DNA from: Agathobacter sp.
GTDB lineage: Bacteria > Bacillota > Clostridia > Lachnospirales > Lachnospiraceae
Assembly (NCBI GenBank): GCA_017409825.1
Contig: JAFQRZ010000023.1
Location: forward strand, 1 to 64,000
DNA length: 64,000 bases
Reading direction: 5' to 3'
The translations under genes and the position numbers were made by a program. Of the stretch, positions 56,216 through 64,000 are shown piece by piece. The notes under the pieces are model-generated. The model did no database searches. It was not told the origin of the DNA and saw only the letters and a program-made list of their open reading frames with translations. The first letter of the stretch is position 1. Each line of letters starts with the position of its first letter.

Positions 56216-56378
56216 AGCCAAGTGTAGGACAATATAAAAGCAGTGATGGCATGCTTGCATGCTGAATCACTGCTTTTTATATTGTCCGTTATTTGGCGTT
56301 CAGCCAAATAGCGAGAGCCAAGTCGCTGCTAAGCGACGAAAAGTCACGAAGTGACGAGGGTCGAGCTACACTTGGCTC
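56216..56378. repeat. Nested multi-hairpin repeat element
   Basis: The outer 12-bp arms AGCCAAGTGTAG (56216-56227) and CTACACTTGGCT (56366-56377) enclose four further hairpins: the groEL terminator (56227-56287), TATTTGGC/GCCAAATA (56290-56310), GTCGCT/AGCGAC (56322-56337) and GTCAC/GTGAC (56343-56355). GAGCCAAGT (56314-56322) offers an alternative partner for the outer right arm. There is no ORF. It looks like an intergenic repeat of REP or MITE type. Confidence 0.6.
56227..56287 (+). terminator. Terminator after groEL
   Basis: GGACAATATAAAAGCAGTGAT (56227-56247) pairs with ATCACTGC-TTTTTATATTGTCC (56266-56287) around an inner GCATGCTTGCATGC, with the T-run inside the descending arm. Confidence 0.85.
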
Positions 56379-56387
56379 ATATCCGAT

Positions 56388-57122
56388 TTATTCTTCTACG
56401 CGAATGTTAGAGAGAAACTGATATTCGTCGCCTACTTTTCTTATGGTTACTTCATATACATCTGCGGGGATATTATGAGCACTACAATATTGGAGTGTGA
56501 TAGTACCATCCGCATGCTTTTCACCAGAAAGAATATCGTATGTACTATAGCTAGTGTCGCCAGCCATATAATAATAAGCATCATATTTTTCTAAGTAGTA
56601 GAAGGAATTCATACCAACCTTGTTGGTTTTTTCATAAGAAAGTCCAGTATATGTCAGTAATGCAGCGTCCATTTCTGCGATAGTCACCTTGGATACATCT
56701 AAATTACATGGACCATAATATTGTTCCAAAAGCTGAATTTCTGCATTGGATACAGAGGTTTGGTTTTCGCCAAAGACTCCATGATGGAAGGTATGAGGGA
56801 AAACGATGTCCTTGGCTGTTGTATATTCAGCATAGCCTAAGAACATATTTCGCATTTTTTTCTCTGGTAGATTAAAGTAGTATTTTTCAAACCATTCTAC
56901 TCGTTCCGCAGAGAGTGTTCCTACGGCGTCTTCTATATCAGATGGGATACTGAGTTGAGTATCCTCGGTATTTATATCTAGCTGAGTATCATTCTGTTGT
57001 GTGTTGTCTTCCTGCTGTGTTTCTGAGTCATCACGGTTTGGTGTTTCGTTGTTTGGCTGACAACCGACCAATAATAGCATAACCAAAGCAAGTAGTGTGA
57101 TAAGTAATCGCTTATTTTTCAT
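56388..57122 (-). CDS. Hypothetical lipoprotein
   Basis: This 244-residue protein has a signal peptide ending in lipobox LVGC (Cys about residue 21). An Asn/Gln/Asp/Thr-rich linker (22-60) follows, then a soluble domain with Tyr-rich segments such as YEKTNKVGMNSFYYLEKYDAYYYMAGDTSY. No known family was recognised. AAAGGAG precedes the ATG. It lies downstream of the CHAP gene on the same strand with about 100 bp between. Confidence 0.7.
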   Translation of the reverse strand: MKNKRLLITLLALVMLLLVGCQPNNETPNRDDSETQQEDNTQQNDTQLDINTEDTQLSIPSDIEDAVGTLSAERVEWFEKYYFNLPEKKMRNMFLGYAEYTTAKDIVFPHTFHHGVFGENQTSVSNAEIQLLEQYYGPCNLDVSKVTIAEMDAALLTYTGLSYEKTNKVGMNSFYYLEKYDAYYYMAGDTSYSTYDILSGEKHADGTITLQYCSAHNIPADVYEVTIRKVGDEYQFLSNIRVEE

Positions 57123-57223
57123 TTGAAATCAACTCCTTTTCGTTTTATTTTATAATTTAAGTTTATCATAGATGGAGTGTGCGGACAAGGAGATTGCCCA
57201 TGTATACAGGTATGCTGGCAACA

Positions 57224-58384
57224 TTAAGCAGAAATTGCTTGAATTCTACCACAAATCTTACATTTTCCTGATGAGTATGTGTGTGAAGCTGGATAAGATA
57301 ATTTTACGCCACAAACACCAGTACATTGCATCCAATGGGAGCTGCTATCGTGCACATATTGTGCAGAATGAGAGCAGGATGCATACACAGGATTGCCAAA
57401 GCCAAGCAGAGCAGTATCGCTAAGGCTCAGGGGGTGTTTTGAAACCTGATTGTCACAATTTCCATCTACTACAGTAATGGTTGAGCCACTTACGCCTACC
57501 ACAATTCCAGTATGAGATGAATCCCATTGATTAGGTCCCATAAAGAAAATATCACCAACCTTAGGTGTGTAGTTTCCGTTATACGCCTCGCTGGAATAAA
57601 AACGTCCCCACGATTTGAAGGTTGACATTCCAGCATCGCAGCTTTCATATTTTGGTACCATTGTTTCACTGATTCCTGCTTGATTAGCACACCAGCTTAC
57701 GAATGTCGCACACCAATCTTGGCCATTGTTTCCATACCATGCTCCGTATTTGGTATAGTTAGCAGACCCAGCATTTGCGGTAAAGGAGTCTAAATTGCTA
57801 TTTGAAGCTTTTTCCATATAACCCACTTGGGAATTTGCTATCAAAATAATGAGAGGATTTACCTGCATTGCATAGGTTTCTATGGCTTCTTCTTCTAACG
57901 AAACGTAGGAACAGGATATAAAGTTGGAGACATTTTCTATGTAGTTGTCAGAGATAACTACTAGTTGATTATTATTATCATAGGATAAGGTCAAAAGGTG
58001 TTCGTTAGTCCCAGCATATGAGATGCCATTTTTAAGGTAGCGGAATTGTTCAGTTATAGTTGCAGTAAATATAGTATCAGGTTCGTCGAAGTCCGTGATG
58101 GTAAACTGATAATTTGTGAGGGATATTCCTGCAACTTTTAAAGTTGTTGCATGCTTCAATTCATCGTTGACAATGCCGACAACAGTAATGCTGGAATCCG
58201 TATCAGTTGTTCCAGTGGTCAATATCTTGAAGCGGTAGTCCATATAATCTTTGATGGTTGCCTCAAGCTGAGCATCCGCTTTAGGAATGGTGTTTAAGGC
58301 TGCATTATAAAGCAAAGGTGCATTCGATAAAGATGTGCAAGCAATAAATAATGCGAGAATAAAACAATAAATTTTCTTTTTCAT
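57224..58384 (-). CDS. Secreted CHAP-domain amidase/endopeptidase
   Basis: This 386-residue protein has a Sec signal peptide and an N-terminal domain of unknown fold (about 30-190). The CHAP cysteine-peptidase domain (about 200-320) has the catalytic Cys in NNGQDWCATFVSWCANQAGI and the His in SSHTGIVVGV. A C-terminal Cys/His-rich tail (CSHS...CTGVCG...CKICG) could bind zinc. CHAP domains cleave peptidoglycan. The second of two closely spaced ATGs (58384) is chosen because the GAAAGG site is better spaced. Its promoter carries the box also found before the small peptide gene at 60502, so it is a likely target of the adjacent divergent regulator. Confidence 0.88.
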   Translation of the reverse strand: MKKKIYCFILALFIACTSLSNAPLLYNAALNTIPKADAQLEATIKDYMDYRFKILTTGTTDTDSSITVVGIVNDELKHATTLKVAGISLTNYQFTITDFDEPDTIFTATITEQFRYLKNGISYAGTNEHLLTLSYDNNNQLVVISDNYIENVSNFISCSYVSLEEEAIETYAMQVNPLIILIANSQVGYMEKASNSNLDSFTANAGSANYTKYGAWYGNNGQDWCATFVSWCANQAGISETMVPKYESCDAGMSTFKSWGRFYSSEAYNGNYTPKVGDIFFMGPNQWDSSHTGIVVGVSGSTITVVDGNCDNQVSKHPLSLSDTALLGFGNPVYASCSHSAQYVHDSSSHWMQCTGVCGVKLSYPASHTYSSGKCKICGRIQAISA

Positions 58385-58450
58385 AACCATTTTCCTTTCT
58401 ATCTTGTTTGTGTTGCTTATTTATAGTTACATGAATATTATAGATTAATG

Positions 58451-58482
58451 CTATAAGAGAAAACATGACGTTTTTGTCAATT
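58451..58482 (-). promoter_or_regulatory. Shared box/promoter, copy A (CHAP gene)
   Basis: Read on the minus strand, AATTGACAAAAACGTCAT (58482-58465) gives a -35 TTGACA, 18 bp, and TTATAG as -10 (58456-58451). The box starts 80 bp before the CHAP ATG. Copy B before the small peptide gene matches at 17 of 18 positions with the same -35 to -10 spacing. Confidence 0.75.
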
Positions 58483-58554
58483 CAAAATTGCATGGTCTTT
58501 TTGTGAAAAAATGTGCTACAATAAATAAAATTATGATTTACACAAGGAGAAGCC

Positions 58555-60372
58555 ATGCAATTAACATTGGGAGAAACACTGTATCGTTTAAGAAGAGAAC
58601 GGAATATTGAGGCAAAGAAGATTTGTGAGGGATTATGCGATGAAGCTACATTGTCGCGATCTAGAGATGATACTAGGGCAATGGATGTATTGCTGTTTGA
58701 AAGTATCGTAGGTCGAATGGGTGTGACTTCAGAGGAGTTTTCTCTAATGGTTACAAAGAAGGAATATGAGTATCGTCAGTGGAAGAATAACGTATATGCC
58801 GCAATAGAAGATGCCCAGTGGGATGAACTGAGTATCTTGTTAGAGTTTGATATAAAGGAAACGTCGTGGATTAATGAGAAATTACAGAAACAGTTTTATC
58901 ATTATGCGAAGGGAATTTATTTAGGTGCACAGCAAGAGTTTAAAGCTGCATTCGAGGAATTGAAGTTTGCTCAAGAGAAAACGATTTTAAAGAAAACTTT
59001 GCAAGATAAAAAAATGTGTTTGAATACAATGGAATTACATATATTGATGTTGTCCCTATTATATGGTGTGAAAGGGCAACAATTAGATGAAGAAAATGCA
59101 CGGCAGATGTTCGGGTATCTGGAAGAATATATTTATGATGGAGTCCTAGATATAATCGAAAAGGCAAAGGTTTATCCGAAGCTTATATGTATCGGTTTGC
59201 ATTGCTTCGACGAAAGCATGATGAATGAAGAAAAGATGAGATTATGCGAAAAGGCTATCAAGCTTTTAAGAGCAAACAAGACCTTTCATGACATTACAGA
59301 ATTGCTACGTCTTTATATTCCATTATTAGAGGTTTCGGAAAGAGACGGGGTGGGTTTTTATAAAAAACAATACGAAGTATTCTGTGGTTTGTTACAAGGC
59401 GAGAATATAGATACTGGTTTTCGTCCAGAGGTGGTAGAGGAGCCAAAAACAAAGGTATATTTGATAAGTGAATATCTTTCCTCAAAGCGACAAGAGAAAG
59501 GGATCACGCAGGAAATGCTTAGCGAGGGTATTTGTGCCACAGAAACGTATTCTAGAGTAGAAAGAGGAGAACGAGCACCTTCCAGGAAGAATTTTAAGGC
59601 TTTGGCAGATCGGCTTGATATTAGCTGGGCATTGTACCGAGGTGAGATAGTCAGTGATAATTTCAAAACGTATGAATTAAGAAGATTGCAAAGACGAGCA
59701 AACATTGAAGGAAGAAGAGAGGATAGTTTATTGCTCATAAGAGAATTAGAAAGCTATTTAGATATGAGCGTAGTTGAAAATTATCAGTATGTGAAATATC
59801 AAGAATATATTATAAACTATCGATTAGGACGAATACATATTGACGAAGTATGTGAGAAATTACAAGAATTACTTTTCTTGACACAAAATAAGAAGATAGA
59901 CACTTTAAATTTAGTATATTATTCTCAAACAGAAATGGAGATAATAGCACATTTGGCACAATTATATCAAAAATGCAACAAATCGGAAAAAGGTATTCTG
60001 CTTATAGAAACGCTTGTGAAGCAAATGGAAAATAGTGAACTAAATTATGAAGACCAGTGGAATGGATTTTGTTTTTTATTTAGAGTGTTAGCTGGTCTAT
60101 ACTTTTCTATTGGAAACTACGATATTGCTATTCAGCTCTCGAAATATGTAAAAAAAATTATTGTGAAAAGAAAGGATGGATTTAACTTACCAGAAGTATT
60201 AGATGAGATTGCAGACAATCTAGAACATAAGGGGAAGCAGTACAGTGATGAATATCAAAAACTGTACCGCTATACATACTATATTGCAGACTTCTTTTTT
60301 ATTGAAAAAATAACTGAAGTCGCAAAGAATTATTATGAAGAGAATTTTGATGTTAATATAAAATGGTATTAG
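58555..60372 (+). CDS. Dual-HTH TPR regulator (RNPP-like)
   Basis: This 605-residue protein has an N-terminal XRE-like helix-turn-helix (residues 4-60) whose recognition part is degenerate (LSRSRDDTRAMD where LSRIE-G-R-P is usual). A helical region (70-295) follows, then a second, canonical helix-turn-helix (about 303-365; QEMLSEGICATETYSRVERGERAPSRKNF). A TPR-like helical C-terminus (370-605) completes it. RNPP regulators such as PlcR, NprR and Rap-type proteins bind exported oligopeptides with TPR domains. A convergent gene for a signal-peptide-bearing peptide overlaps its 3' end by 20 bp, and a divergent secreted hydrolase shares that gene's promoter box. CAAGGAGAAG precedes the ATG. Confidence 0.8.
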   Translation: MQLTLGETLYRLRRERNIEAKKICEGLCDEATLSRSRDDTRAMDVLLFESIVGRMGVTSEEFSLMVTKKEYEYRQWKNNVYAAIEDAQWDELSILLEFDIKETSWINEKLQKQFYHYAKGIYLGAQQEFKAAFEELKFAQEKTILKKTLQDKKMCLNTMELHILMLSLLYGVKGQQLDEENARQMFGYLEEYIYDGVLDIIEKAKVYPKLICIGLHCFDESMMNEEKMRLCEKAIKLLRANKTFHDITELLRLYIPLLEVSERDGVGFYKKQYEVFCGLLQGENIDTGFRPEVVEEPKTKVYLISEYLSSKRQEKGITQEMLSEGICATETYSRVERGERAPSRKNFKALADRLDISWALYRGEIVSDNFKTYELRRLQRRANIEGRREDSLLLIRELESYLDMSVVENYQYVKYQEYIINYRLGRIHIDEVCEKLQELLFLTQNKKIDTLNLVYYSQTEMEIIAHLAQLYQKCNKSEKGILLIETLVKQMENSELNYEDQWNGFCFLFRVLAGLYFSIGNYDIAIQLSKYVKKIIVKRKDGFNLPEVLDEIADNLEHKGKQYSDEYQKLYRYTYYIADFFFIEKITEVAKNYYEENFDVNIKWY

Positions 60373-60502
60373 CATTAAAGACGAGTTTCATTTTTTCGTG
60401 ATGTCCTAAAGGATTTATATCGTAATCTTGTGTTACAGTGGTTGTAGTAATAATAAAAGTGAAACAAAGCATCATAATAAGTAAAGTTTTAAATTTTTTC
60501 AT
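60353..60502 (-). CDS. Candidate signalling pre-peptide (49 residues)
   Basis: This short gene encodes 49 residues: a basic start (MKKFKT), a hydrophobic core (LLIMMLCFTFIITTTT) and a mature part starting near Gln25, ending MKLVFNANTILY. This is the size and layout of PapR- or SHP-type pheromone precursors, whose C-terminal few residues are the signal. A GAAAGGAAA site sits 8 bases upstream of the ATG, so the short start is preferred over the longer frame. It is convergent with the dual-HTH regulator and overlaps its last codons. Its promoter shares an 18-bp box with the CHAP gene. Function as a pheromone is inference. Confidence 0.7.
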   Translation of the reverse strand: MKKFKTLLIMMLCFTFIITTTTVTQDYDINPLGHHEKMKLVFNANTILY

Positions 60503-60560
60503 AAGTAGAATTTCCTTTCGAATATAATATTGTTTGTTACAAGAGAAGAATATGATAAAA

Positions 60561-60592
60561 ATAATAGAAAAAGAATGACGTTTTTGGCAATT
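60561..60592 (-). promoter_or_regulatory. Shared box/promoter, copy B (peptide gene)
   Basis: Read on the minus strand, AATTGCCAAAAACGTCAT (60592-60575) gives a -35 TTGCCA, 18 bp, and TATTAT (60566-60561). The box lies 72 bp before the peptide ATG and differs from copy A at one base. Confidence 0.75.
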
Positions 60593-60625
60593 ATGAACCA
60601 TACGTTTATGATTTTCTAAAGTTCC

Positions 60626-60654
60626 TTGACATGTACTTATCTTTATGCAATAAT
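60626..60654 (+). promoter_or_regulatory. Promoter upstream of the NlpC/P60 gene
   Basis: TTGACA (60626-60631), 17 bp, AATAAT (60649-60654), 75 bp before the ATG. Confidence 0.65.
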
Positions 60655-60666
60655 AGCCTTACGCGT

Positions 60667-60683
60667 TGTAATAATTTTGTAAT
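60667..60683 (+). promoter_or_regulatory. WalR-like direct repeat
   Basis: TGTAAT-AATTT-TGTAAT matches the WalR (YycF) consensus TGTWAH-N5-TGTWAH exactly. WalRK regulates peptidoglycan hydrolases, and the next gene is one. The repeat lies just downstream of the -10 at 60649, so it may repress that promoter or activate a second one (TTGTAA-N17-TAACAA). Confidence 0.65.
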
Positions 60684-60729
60684 ATATACAACCGATGGTT
60701 AACAATTACGTGTTTAGGGAGACTATGTA

Positions 60730-61926
60730 ATGTTTACAAAAGGGATAAAACTCGTAGCAGGCTTGTTGGTAGGTGCGGTGCTCGTGACTACTGTGCCGGC
60801 GGAAGTGTTTACTGCTACAGAACAAAATACATATATGTGGGATATGTCGGTTGGATTTACCGCAGGTGCCCATCATGCGATGGAAGATACTGTTGTTTTG
60901 ACAGATACAGAGTTGGAATACATTGCTTCAACGATTTTCAATGGCGAAGTACCTTTGGTTGCAAAGCCAGAAGAAGTAAATCCGTATGCCAATATGGCGG
61001 TTGCTAAAGTAGAGGAATATGTAAATATTAGAACGGAAGCAGACGAAAATGCAGAAGCTCTTGGAAAGCTTTATGCAAATGGAGTGGCTACGGTTCTTGA
61101 AGCATTGGATGGCTGGTATAAGGTTACATCTGGAAATGTAACAGGTTATGTGAATGCAGAGTATTTAGTGGTTGGAGATGAAGCGACATGTGTAGCAGCA
61201 GAAAAGAGAGTTGCGACTGTTACGACTCCAGAACGACTGAATCTTCGTAGAGAAGCGAATACATCATCCAGTGTATTGATTTCGCTTCCTTCTGGAGCAA
61301 AGGCTACAGTAGTGGATGAATCGATAGAAGGATGGATTGGCGTACAGTATAACGGTAAGACAGGATATATTTCTGCACAGTATGCGACTGTTGAGACCAC
61401 ATATTCCTATGCGGAATCCAAAGAGGAAGAAGCGGCTCGTTTAGCGGCAGAGGAAGCAGCACGTCAGGCGGCGGAAGCGGCTAGACTTGCAGCGGAAGAA
61501 GCAGCTCGTGTAGAAGCAAATCGCAAACAGCAATACATAAATGCAGCGAATAAAACATATTATCCACCATCTGGTACAGGTGGACAGGCGGTTGTAAATT
61601 ATGCAATGCAGTTTGTGGGCAATCCTTATGTATTAGGCGGTTCTAGTCTTACAAGCGGAATTGACTGTTCTAATTTCGTAATGCGTATTTATGAAGCTTT
61701 TGGCGTAACCCTTCCACATACTTCATGGGAATTGAGAAATGTAGGGTATGAAGTAAGTGCTTCTGAGATTAAGCCAGGTGATATCATTTGCTATCAGGGA
61801 CATGTTTCTATTTATGCGGGCAATGGACAGTGCGTACATGCTGCAAATAGCAAAGCTGGTATTAAGGTTTCACCAAAATGGAATTACACACATGTAATTA
61901 CAATTCGTAGAATTTTTGATAATTAA
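60730..61926 (+). CDS. Secreted SH3 / NlpC-P60 peptidoglycan hydrolase
   Basis: This 398-residue protein has a signal peptide (residues 1-28) and two bacterial SH3 domains (about 93-150 and 157-215; YVNIRTEADENAEALGKL, RLNLRREANTSSSVLISL). An Ala/Glu-rich helical linker (228-262, repeated EEAAR units) leads to the NlpC/P60 domain (285-398). Catalytic residues are Cys313 in GIDCSNFV, His in GHVSIYAG, and a following polar site at VHAANSKAGI. It cuts stem-peptide bonds in peptidoglycan. A terminator follows. A WalR-like box lies in its leader. Confidence 0.93.
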   Translation: MFTKGIKLVAGLLVGAVLVTTVPAEVFTATEQNTYMWDMSVGFTAGAHHAMEDTVVLTDTELEYIASTIFNGEVPLVAKPEEVNPYANMAVAKVEEYVNIRTEADENAEALGKLYANGVATVLEALDGWYKVTSGNVTGYVNAEYLVVGDEATCVAAEKRVATVTTPERLNLRREANTSSSVLISLPSGAKATVVDESIEGWIGVQYNGKTGYISAQYATVETTYSYAESKEEEAARLAAEEAARQAAEAARLAAEEAARVEANRKQQYINAANKTYYPPSGTGGQAVVNYAMQFVGNPYVLGGSSLTSGIDCSNFVMRIYEAFGVTLPHTSWELRNVGYEVSASEIKPGDIICYQGHVSIYAGNGQCVHAANSKAGIKVSPKWNYTHVITIRRIFDN

Positions 61927-61944
61927 AAATAGTTAAGCATATCT

Positions 61945-61985
61945 TAGGCTAGTGTAGAGGAAAACGAAAACACTAGCCTATTTTT
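61945..61985 (+). terminator. Rho-independent terminator
   Basis: TAGGCTAGTGT (61945-61955) pairs with ACACTAGCCTA (61970-61980), followed by TTTTT. Confidence 0.92.
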
Positions 61986-61986
61986 A

Positions 61987-62015
61987 TTGAATATGGAAAA
62001 TGGAGTCGTTATAAT
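61987..62015 (+). promoter_or_regulatory. Promoter of the MoxR operon
   Basis: TTGAAT (61987-61992), 17 bp, TATAAT (62010-62015), 30 bp before the MoxR ATG. Confidence 0.8.
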
Positions 62016-62045
62016 ATAACTATCATCATTTTGTAGGAGGTCACG

Positions 62046-62978
62046 ATGAAAGGAAAAGAGTTACTGGAAAAGGTAATTGGAAATATTAGTAAGGTAATTA
62101 TTGGAAAAGAAGAAGTGATAACCTTCCTTTTGACAGCATTATTGGCAGATGGACATGTATTATTAGAAGATATTCCGGGAACGGGAAAAACGAAGCTGGC
62201 TAAGGCTCTTGCAAAGTCCTTGGATGTAGATTTTAGTCGCATCCAGTTTACACCGGACTTGTTGCCGACTGATATTACGGGATTAAGTATATATAATCAA
62301 AAATCGGAAGAGTTTGTGTTGCGAAAAGGTCCAGCATTTACCAATATTTTGCTAGCGGACGAAATCAATCGTGCAACGCCTAGAACACAGTCAGGTCTCT
62401 TAGAATGTATGGAGGAAAGGCAGATTACCATTGATGGGGAAACATATCCAGCAGGGGTTCCATTTTTCGTAATTGCTACACAAAATCCAGTAGAAACTAT
62501 AGGAACGTTTCCATTGCCAGAAGCACAGCTAGACCGATTTATGATGAAGCTTTCTATGGGACTTCCAACCAAAGAGGAAGAGTGTAGTATTTTGGAATGT
62601 TATATGAAAGAGGAACCACTGGCGATATTACAGTCGGTAATAACAGCCGACGAATTTTTACAGGCGAAGGCAGAGATAGAAAACGTCTTTGTACATAGAT
62701 GTGTGTTGGAATATATGGTAGAAATTGTTTCAGCAACGCGTGTAGGAGAAAATGTACTTATGGGAGTTAGCACGAGAGGTACATTAGCACTTCTGCATGC
62801 GGCAAAGGCTTATGCATATTTGCAGGGAAGGGATTTTGTAACGCCAGATGATATTAAGGCATTGGCAGTTCCAGTATTGGCACATAGAATCATTATGGGA
62901 TATGAGAAAAGTAACGGTAGTCAGGACTTTGTGAAAACAATTTTGGCATCTACAATTGTCCCAACAGAGGAATTTTAA
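62046..62978 (+). CDS. MoxR-family AAA+ ATPase
   Basis: This 310-residue ATPase has Walker [16 protein letters not shown] (about residue 40), Walker [26 protein letters not shown], sensor-1 ATQNP and the C-terminal lid with [14 protein letters not shown]. MoxR proteins act as chaperones that activate partner proteins with metal-binding (VWA) or DUF58 modules. GTAGGAGGT precedes the ATG. A DUF58 gene follows after 3 bp, the usual pairing. Confidence 0.93.
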   Translation: MKGKELLEKVIGNISKVIIGKEEVITFLLTALLADGHVLLEDIPGTGKTKLAKALAKSLDVDFSRIQFTPDLLPTDITGLSIYNQKSEEFVLRKGPAFTNILLADEINRATPRTQSGLLECMEERQITIDGETYPAGVPFFVIATQNPVETIGTFPLPEAQLDRFMMKLSMGLPTKEEECSILECYMKEEPLAILQSVITADEFLQAKAEIENVFVHRCVLEYMVEIVSATRVGENVLMGVSTRGTLALLHAAKAYAYLQGRDFVTPDDIKALAVPVLAHRIIMGYEKSNGSQDFVKTILASTIVPTEEF

Positions 62979-62981
62979 TTT

Positions 62982-64000
62982 ATGAAAATCATTGGAATTG
63001 GGATAATAGCTTTTTCCCTTGTGGTACTACAGTTATGGATATATAAACGCAATTGGGCGAAAAATCTATATGTATCGGTGAGTTTTCTGCAAGATGCGAT
63101 TTATGAGGGAGAAGAAGGCGAGCTTATTGAAGTGATTGAAAATCGAAAAGTTTTGCCACTTCCGATGCTGAAGGTGAAATTTCAGACTTCTAGGAATTTA
63201 GGATTTTCAGATGAGAAGGGTTCAAAAACGACAGATCAGTATTATCGAAATGATATTTTTCAAGTAGGCGGTGGAGAAAAAATTACAAGAACCCTGCGTT
63301 TTGTTGGAAATAAAAGGGGATATTATCGTATCAATAATATTGATCTTTTAGCTTCGGATTTGTTTTTCCTGAATGAAGATGGGAAAAATATGGAAACGAG
63401 CCAATACTTGTATGTTTATCCCCAGATTTATAAGCAAGCAGAGTTTCGAAGTTCCTTGCAGAAATTAAATGGAGAAATTATTGTGAAGCGCCATTTGCTG
63501 GAAGATCCATTCGAATATCGTGGGATACGAGAATATCAGCCGTTTGATGATATACGAAGTGTAAACTGGAAAGCGACTGCAAGGACAGGAAATGTAAAGG
63601 TGAATCAGAAAAACTATACAGCAATGCAGACGATTCGAATTTTTCTAAATTTGGAGGATGATGGTGTTTGGAAGAAGGAGAGAGAAGTGGAGATTTCTAT
63701 GCAGATTGCGATGGGAATTGCTTCGTTCTTTTTAGCACAGGGAATTCGTATTTCCTGCTATGCCAATAGTAGGGATATTTTGACGGAAGAGCCGATAGAG
63801 ATAGAAGGATTATCTATGGGAAAACAAGTAGATGTGCTTGGAAAGGCATTGGCGAGAGTGGATGTTACAAAAGGTACAGGAGCTTTTGGCGAATTGTTCA
63901 AAGAAAAGATTTTATCGGAGAGGGAGAGCCTCTTTACATTTTTTATTTCACCGAATGGCTATGAAGATTTCTTAGAACTTTTGGAAGAATGTAAAACGCA
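62982..64000 (+). CDS. DUF58 protein (partial, cut by window end)
   Basis: The reading frame is open from the ATG at 62982 to the end of the window (339 codons). The N-terminus has one hydrophobic segment (residues 5-20) and then a soluble domain. The DUF58 signature is clear: FEYRGIREYQPFDDIRSVNWKATART (about residues 182-207). DUF58 proteins accompany MoxR ATPases and often transglutaminase-like membrane proteins. The C-terminal end lies beyond the window. Confidence 0.9.
   Translation, partial: MKIIGIGIIAFSLVVLQLWIYKRNWAKNLYVSVSFLQDAIYEGEEGELIEVIENRKVLPLPMLKVKFQTSRNLGFSDEKGSKTTDQYYRNDIFQVGGGEKITRTLRFVGNKRGYYRINNIDLLASDLFFLNEDGKNMETSQYLYVYPQIYKQAEFRSSLQKLNGEIIVKRHLLEDPFEYRGIREYQPFDDIRSVNWKATARTGNVKVNQKNYTAMQTIRIFLNLEDDGVWKKEREVEISMQIAMGIASFFLAQGIRISCYANSRDILTEEPIEIEGLSMGKQVDVLGKALARVDVTKGTGAFGELFKEKILSERESLFTFFISPNGYEDFLELLEECKT

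Noticed and set aside
57172..57423. Plus-strand ORF overlapping the CHAP gene 3' end
   Set aside because: It has no ribosome site and is antisense to the Cys-rich tail of the CHAP protein.
61945..61985. Hairpin after the NlpC/P60 gene considered as a riboswitch for moxR
   Set aside because: A simple 11-bp stem plus T5, with a separate promoter for moxR downstream; ordinary terminator.

Overview
The window reads as a low-GC, Gram-positive, anaerobic clostridial chromosome, most likely a member of the Lachnospiraceae. This rests on strong AGGAGG-type ribosome sites, the Firmicute gene order rbgA-rnhB-FliK-like-FlhB-like-yraN, the der-plsY-gpsA cluster, a perfect CIRCE element before groESL, several radical SAM proteins and Crp/Fnr-linked ferredoxin genes, and lipoproteins with no outer-membrane genes. 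No rRNA, tRNA, CRISPR array, prophage or intact insertion sequence was recognised. Genus and species cannot be fixed from sequence alone.

Layout. 1-7107: a housekeeping operon. It begins with a signal peptidase I homologue that has lost both catalytic residues, then rbgA, rnhB, orphan FliK/FlhB-like genes, yraN, pgeF and an M42 peptidase. 7108-14054: an AT-rich accessory islet. It holds an agr-type cell-cell signalling module (LytTR regulator, GHKL sensor kinase and AgrB on the minus strand). Divergent from it is an ORF whose N-terminus is an AgrD-like pheromone precursor fused in frame to a Sec-exported domain, followed by a lipoprotein and an ABC transporter. 14105-19634: an apparent operon of two radical SAM enzymes, a YtrA-type GntR regulator and an ABC transporter. 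An inverted repeat matching the published YtrA operator lies just before the first radical SAM gene. 19651-19806: a 156-bp imperfect palindrome resembling a MITE. 19831-25609: DUF512 protein, der, plsY, gpsA, dUTPase and an aromatic-acid-exporter-like protein.

25669-30594: an OmpR-type two-component system divergent from a VTC-domain / DUF4956 / carbohydrate-binding-lipoprotein operon. 30652-37098: transporters, a MerR regulator, acetyltransferases and a small kinase-like protein. 37268-42247: membrane protein plus XRE regulator; Crp/Fnr regulator with ferredoxin genes; a PnuC-like transporter; and a PadR-controlled operon whose promoter carries a 17-bp inverted repeat. 42394-56203: sugar-ABC ATPase, PucR-family regulator, topoisomerase IV-like pair, the folate operon (folC-folE-folP-folBK), CPBP protease, HAD phosphatase and groESL. 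A dense multi-hairpin element follows groEL.

56388-64000: secreted and cell-wall functions. A TPR regulator with two HTH regions (58555-60372) is flanked by a secreted CHAP amidase gene and by a convergent 49-codon gene for a signal-peptide-bearing peptide. Both of those genes carry the same 18-bp promoter box (17 of 18 identical), the arrangement of a PlcR/PapR-like peptide quorum-sensing system. After it come an SH3/NlpC-P60 hydrolase with a WalR-like box, then MoxR and DUF58 genes; the last runs off the window.

The best candidates for undescribed biology are the CHAP/peptide/dual-HTH circuit, the AgrD-exported-protein fusion, and the radical SAM pair under a YtrA-type operator.
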